Shown piece by piece: positions 3,848 through 5,135 of a DNA stretch of 5,135 nucleotides. Source of the DNA: Gemmatimonadota bacterium (GTDB lineage: Bacteria; Gemmatimonadota; Gemmatimonadetes; Longimicrobiales; Longimicrobiaceae); NCBI GenBank assembly GCA_019240375.1, contig JAFAYN010000290.1:1-5135 (forward strand). Reading direction: 5' to 3'. How positions within the stretch are numbered: position 1 is the stretch's first letter; each line of letters opens with the position of its first letter. A program made the position numbers and the translations under genes. The notes under the pieces were generated by a model. It saw nothing but the letters and a program-made list of their open reading frames with translations, had not been told where the DNA came from and made no database searches.

Positions 3848-5050
3848 TCAGCGCGGCCGGCGCAGGTAGCGCCAGAGCAGCTGGGCGACCAGACCGGTGT
3901 CCGTGACGATCTTCCCCTCCACCAGGTACCCGGCGCGGAGGCGGTCGCGGCCGACGCGCTCGACGTCGGCCTCGTCCAGGCGGACGCTCACGCGGTAGGC
4001 GACCTGCGGGCTCGCGCCCTGCGCGGCCGCCGGCTCCGCGGCGACGGAGGTGACCCGTCCGCCCAGCCGCTCGCGCCCCCGGGCCCTGAAAGCTTCGATC
4101 TCCACGTTCACACGGTCGCCGGGGTGGACCTCGTGCACGTCCTGCTCGGACACGCTCAGGTCCACCCTCCACTCCCGGGGCTCGGCCAGCTCCATGAGGA
4201 GGTCGCCCGCGGCGACCGGCGCGCCCACCAGCCGCTCCAGCCGGTCGGTCTTCACGATCCCGTCGGCGGGGGCGCGGACCACCAGCCGCCTCATGCGGGC
4301 CTCGGCCAGCCGGAGCTGCGCCGCCACCTGCTCCACCTCGGCCGCGCGCTGGGGGAAGTCGAGCCGCTTCAGCTCCGTCAGCTCCTCCTGCGCGCGGGCG
4401 GAGCGGATGTCTGCGTCGGCCCCCTCCACGTCCGAGAGCACGCGGTCGATGGCGACGTGTGTCCCGGGAACGTAGCGCTTCAGGACGGAATCGGGGCTCC
4501 CGGCGATCTCGAACTGGCTGAGCTGCTCGCGCAGGTCGGCCTGCGCCTTCAGGCGGCGCGACTCCGCGAGCGACAGGGCGCTCTCCTGGCGGCGCCGCTC
4601 CACGGGGAGGGTGGCCCGCGCCTGCAGGTACGCCACCTCCAGCGCCCGCTCCTGGAGCCGCAGCTTCTCGATCTCGCCCGCCAGCTGGAGCGAGTCGAGC
4701 CGCACCAGCGGCTGCCCCGCCCGGACGGTGTCCCCGCTCTCCACCAGCACCCGGGCCACCAGCCCCGGCTCCTGGCTGCGCACCGGCCAGAGGCGGACGG
4801 GCTCCAGGACGCCCCTCCCGCTCACCGTCAGGTCGGCCCTGACCAGCACCAGCGCCAGCGCGCCGGCGAGGCCCAGGACCCCCACCAGGACGAACATCAG
4901 GGTGACGGCGCGCCGGATCAGGCGCGCGCCGATCCAGTCGGACTGCGGGAGCTCCGGGAGCCGCGGGTCGGCCCCCGGGGGCGCGTCGGCGGGGAGGACG
5001 CGCCGCGGCGATTCCGTCCGGGCGGACGCCTGGTCCGGTCGGAGGATCAT
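3848..5050 (-). CDS. HlyD-family secretion adaptor (membrane fusion) protein
   Basis: A 400-aa periplasmic adaptor that couples an inner-membrane ABC exporter to the outer envelope. Visible architecture: a cytoplasmic Pro/acid-rich N-terminus (1-45); one transmembrane helix at about 48-70; a first lipoyl half at ~85-120, containing GLVARVLVESGDTVRAGQPL; a long, charged coiled-coil hairpin at ~122-255; the second lipoyl half at ~256-290, with APADGIVKTD and the GAPVAAGDLLMEL turn; a beta-barrel region at ~292-380, with HPGDRVNVEIEAF; and a C-terminal GKIVTDTGLVAQLLWRYLRR segment typical of adaptors paired with peptide or bacteriocin exporters. The length is normal for the family. The ATG is 4 nt after the stop of the ABC gene, so translation is likely coupled. 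It implies a double-membrane cell. The presumed substrates are the processed Cys-rich peptides. Confidence 0.93.
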   Translation of the reverse strand: MILRPDQASARTESPRRVLPADAPPGADPRLPELPQSDWIGARLIRRAVTLMFVLVGVLGLAGALALVLVRADLTVSGRGVLEPVRLWPVRSQEPGLVARVLVESGDTVRAGQPLVRLDSLQLAGEIEKLRLQERALEVAYLQARATLPVERRRQESALSLAESRRLKAQADLREQLSQFEIAGSPDSVLKRYVPGTHVAIDRVLSDVEGADADIRSARAQEELTELKRLDFPQRAAEVEQVAAQLRLAEARMRRLVVRAPADGIVKTDRLERLVGAPVAAGDLLMELAEPREWRVDLSVSEQDVHEVHPGDRVNVEIEAFRARGRERLGGRVTSVAAEPAAAQGASPQVAYRVSVRLDEADVERVGRDRLRAGYLVEGKIVTDTGLVAQLLWRYLRRPR

Positions 5051-5054
5051 GGCG

Positions 5055-5135
5055 TCAGGAGGCGCGGGCCGGCTGCTGGCCGTGCAGCGCCTGGTACGGC
5101 GCGCAGCCCAGGAGCAGCTCGTCGTGCGTCCCCGC
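5055..5135 (-). CDS. C-terminal fragment of an ABC exporter ATP-binding protein (cut by the window edge)
   Basis: Only the last 26 codons and the TGA stop are in the window. The reading frame from the edge begins AGTHDELL and continues with a Gly, CAPYQALHGQQ and a short Ala/Arg/Ser end. This matches the well-known end of ABC exporter nucleotide-binding domains, just after the H-loop region (GTHdELl...G.Y..L...Q). The stop lies 4 nt before the HlyD start on the same strand. The rest lies beyond position 5135, so it cannot be seen whether the protein carries an N-terminal C39 peptidase that would cut the leaders or is a plain half-transporter. It is intact as far as visible. Confidence 0.85.
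   Translation of the reverse strand, partial: AGTHDELLLGCAPYQALHGQQPARAS

Noticed and set aside
2050..3906. 618-residue plus-strand open frame opposite the glycosyltransferase
   Set aside because: It mirrors the glycosyltransferase gene and extends into the HlyD gene. The composition is random-like and no motif is visible, while the minus frame has clear GT-A motifs.

Overview
This is a very GC-rich (roughly 70% or more by eye), densely packed bacterial segment in which every supported gene lies on the minus strand. It reads as part of a RiPP (ribosomally made, post-translationally modified peptide) gene cluster. The organism is not stated. The precursor leader (KLKLSLDDLRVETFETT followed by GTVHAL) resembles what I recall of 'pinensin-family lanthipeptide' precursors, which are abundant in Longimicrobium-like Gemmatimonadota and also occur in Bacteroidota. 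The GC content fits the former. This assignment is inference from recall, not a database result.

In transcription order, from high to low coordinates, the window holds: the last 26 codons of an ABC exporter ATPase (5135-5055); a HlyD-type membrane-fusion/adaptor protein (5050-3848); a 617-residue GT-A fold glycosyltransferase whose first ~110 residues look like a PqqD-type peptide-binding domain (3834-1981); and a GT51 peptidoglycan glycosyltransferase with an intact catalytic core but no membrane anchor (1984-1094). These four are spaced 4 nt, 13 nt and -4 nt apart and are almost certainly one operon. A 182-nt non-coding stretch with several stem-loops follows (1093-912). Then come three paralogous Cys-rich precursor peptide genes (911-672, 604-371, 300-19), each with its own ribosome binding site. 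The first two are each followed closely by a GC-rich stem with a 10-nt loop.

The precursors share an almost invariant leader. Their cores are built on a tripeptide ladder C-[S/T]-x: ten consecutive in-phase Cys in the 79-aa peptide, eight in the 93-aa peptide, and a broken, degenerate version in the 77-aa peptide. The likely logic is that leaders are recognised by modification enzymes (one may be the glycosyltransferase, through its N-terminal domain) and the product leaves through the ABC/HlyD exporter. No dehydratase, cyclase, radical SAM enzyme or free-standing protease lies in the window, so the chemistry is open: lanthionine rings, S- or O-glycosylation, disulfides and metal binding all remain possible. 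The most notable points are the Cys ladders, the apparent fusion of a leader-binding module to a glycosyltransferase, and the anchor-less GT51 enzyme embedded in a RiPP operon.
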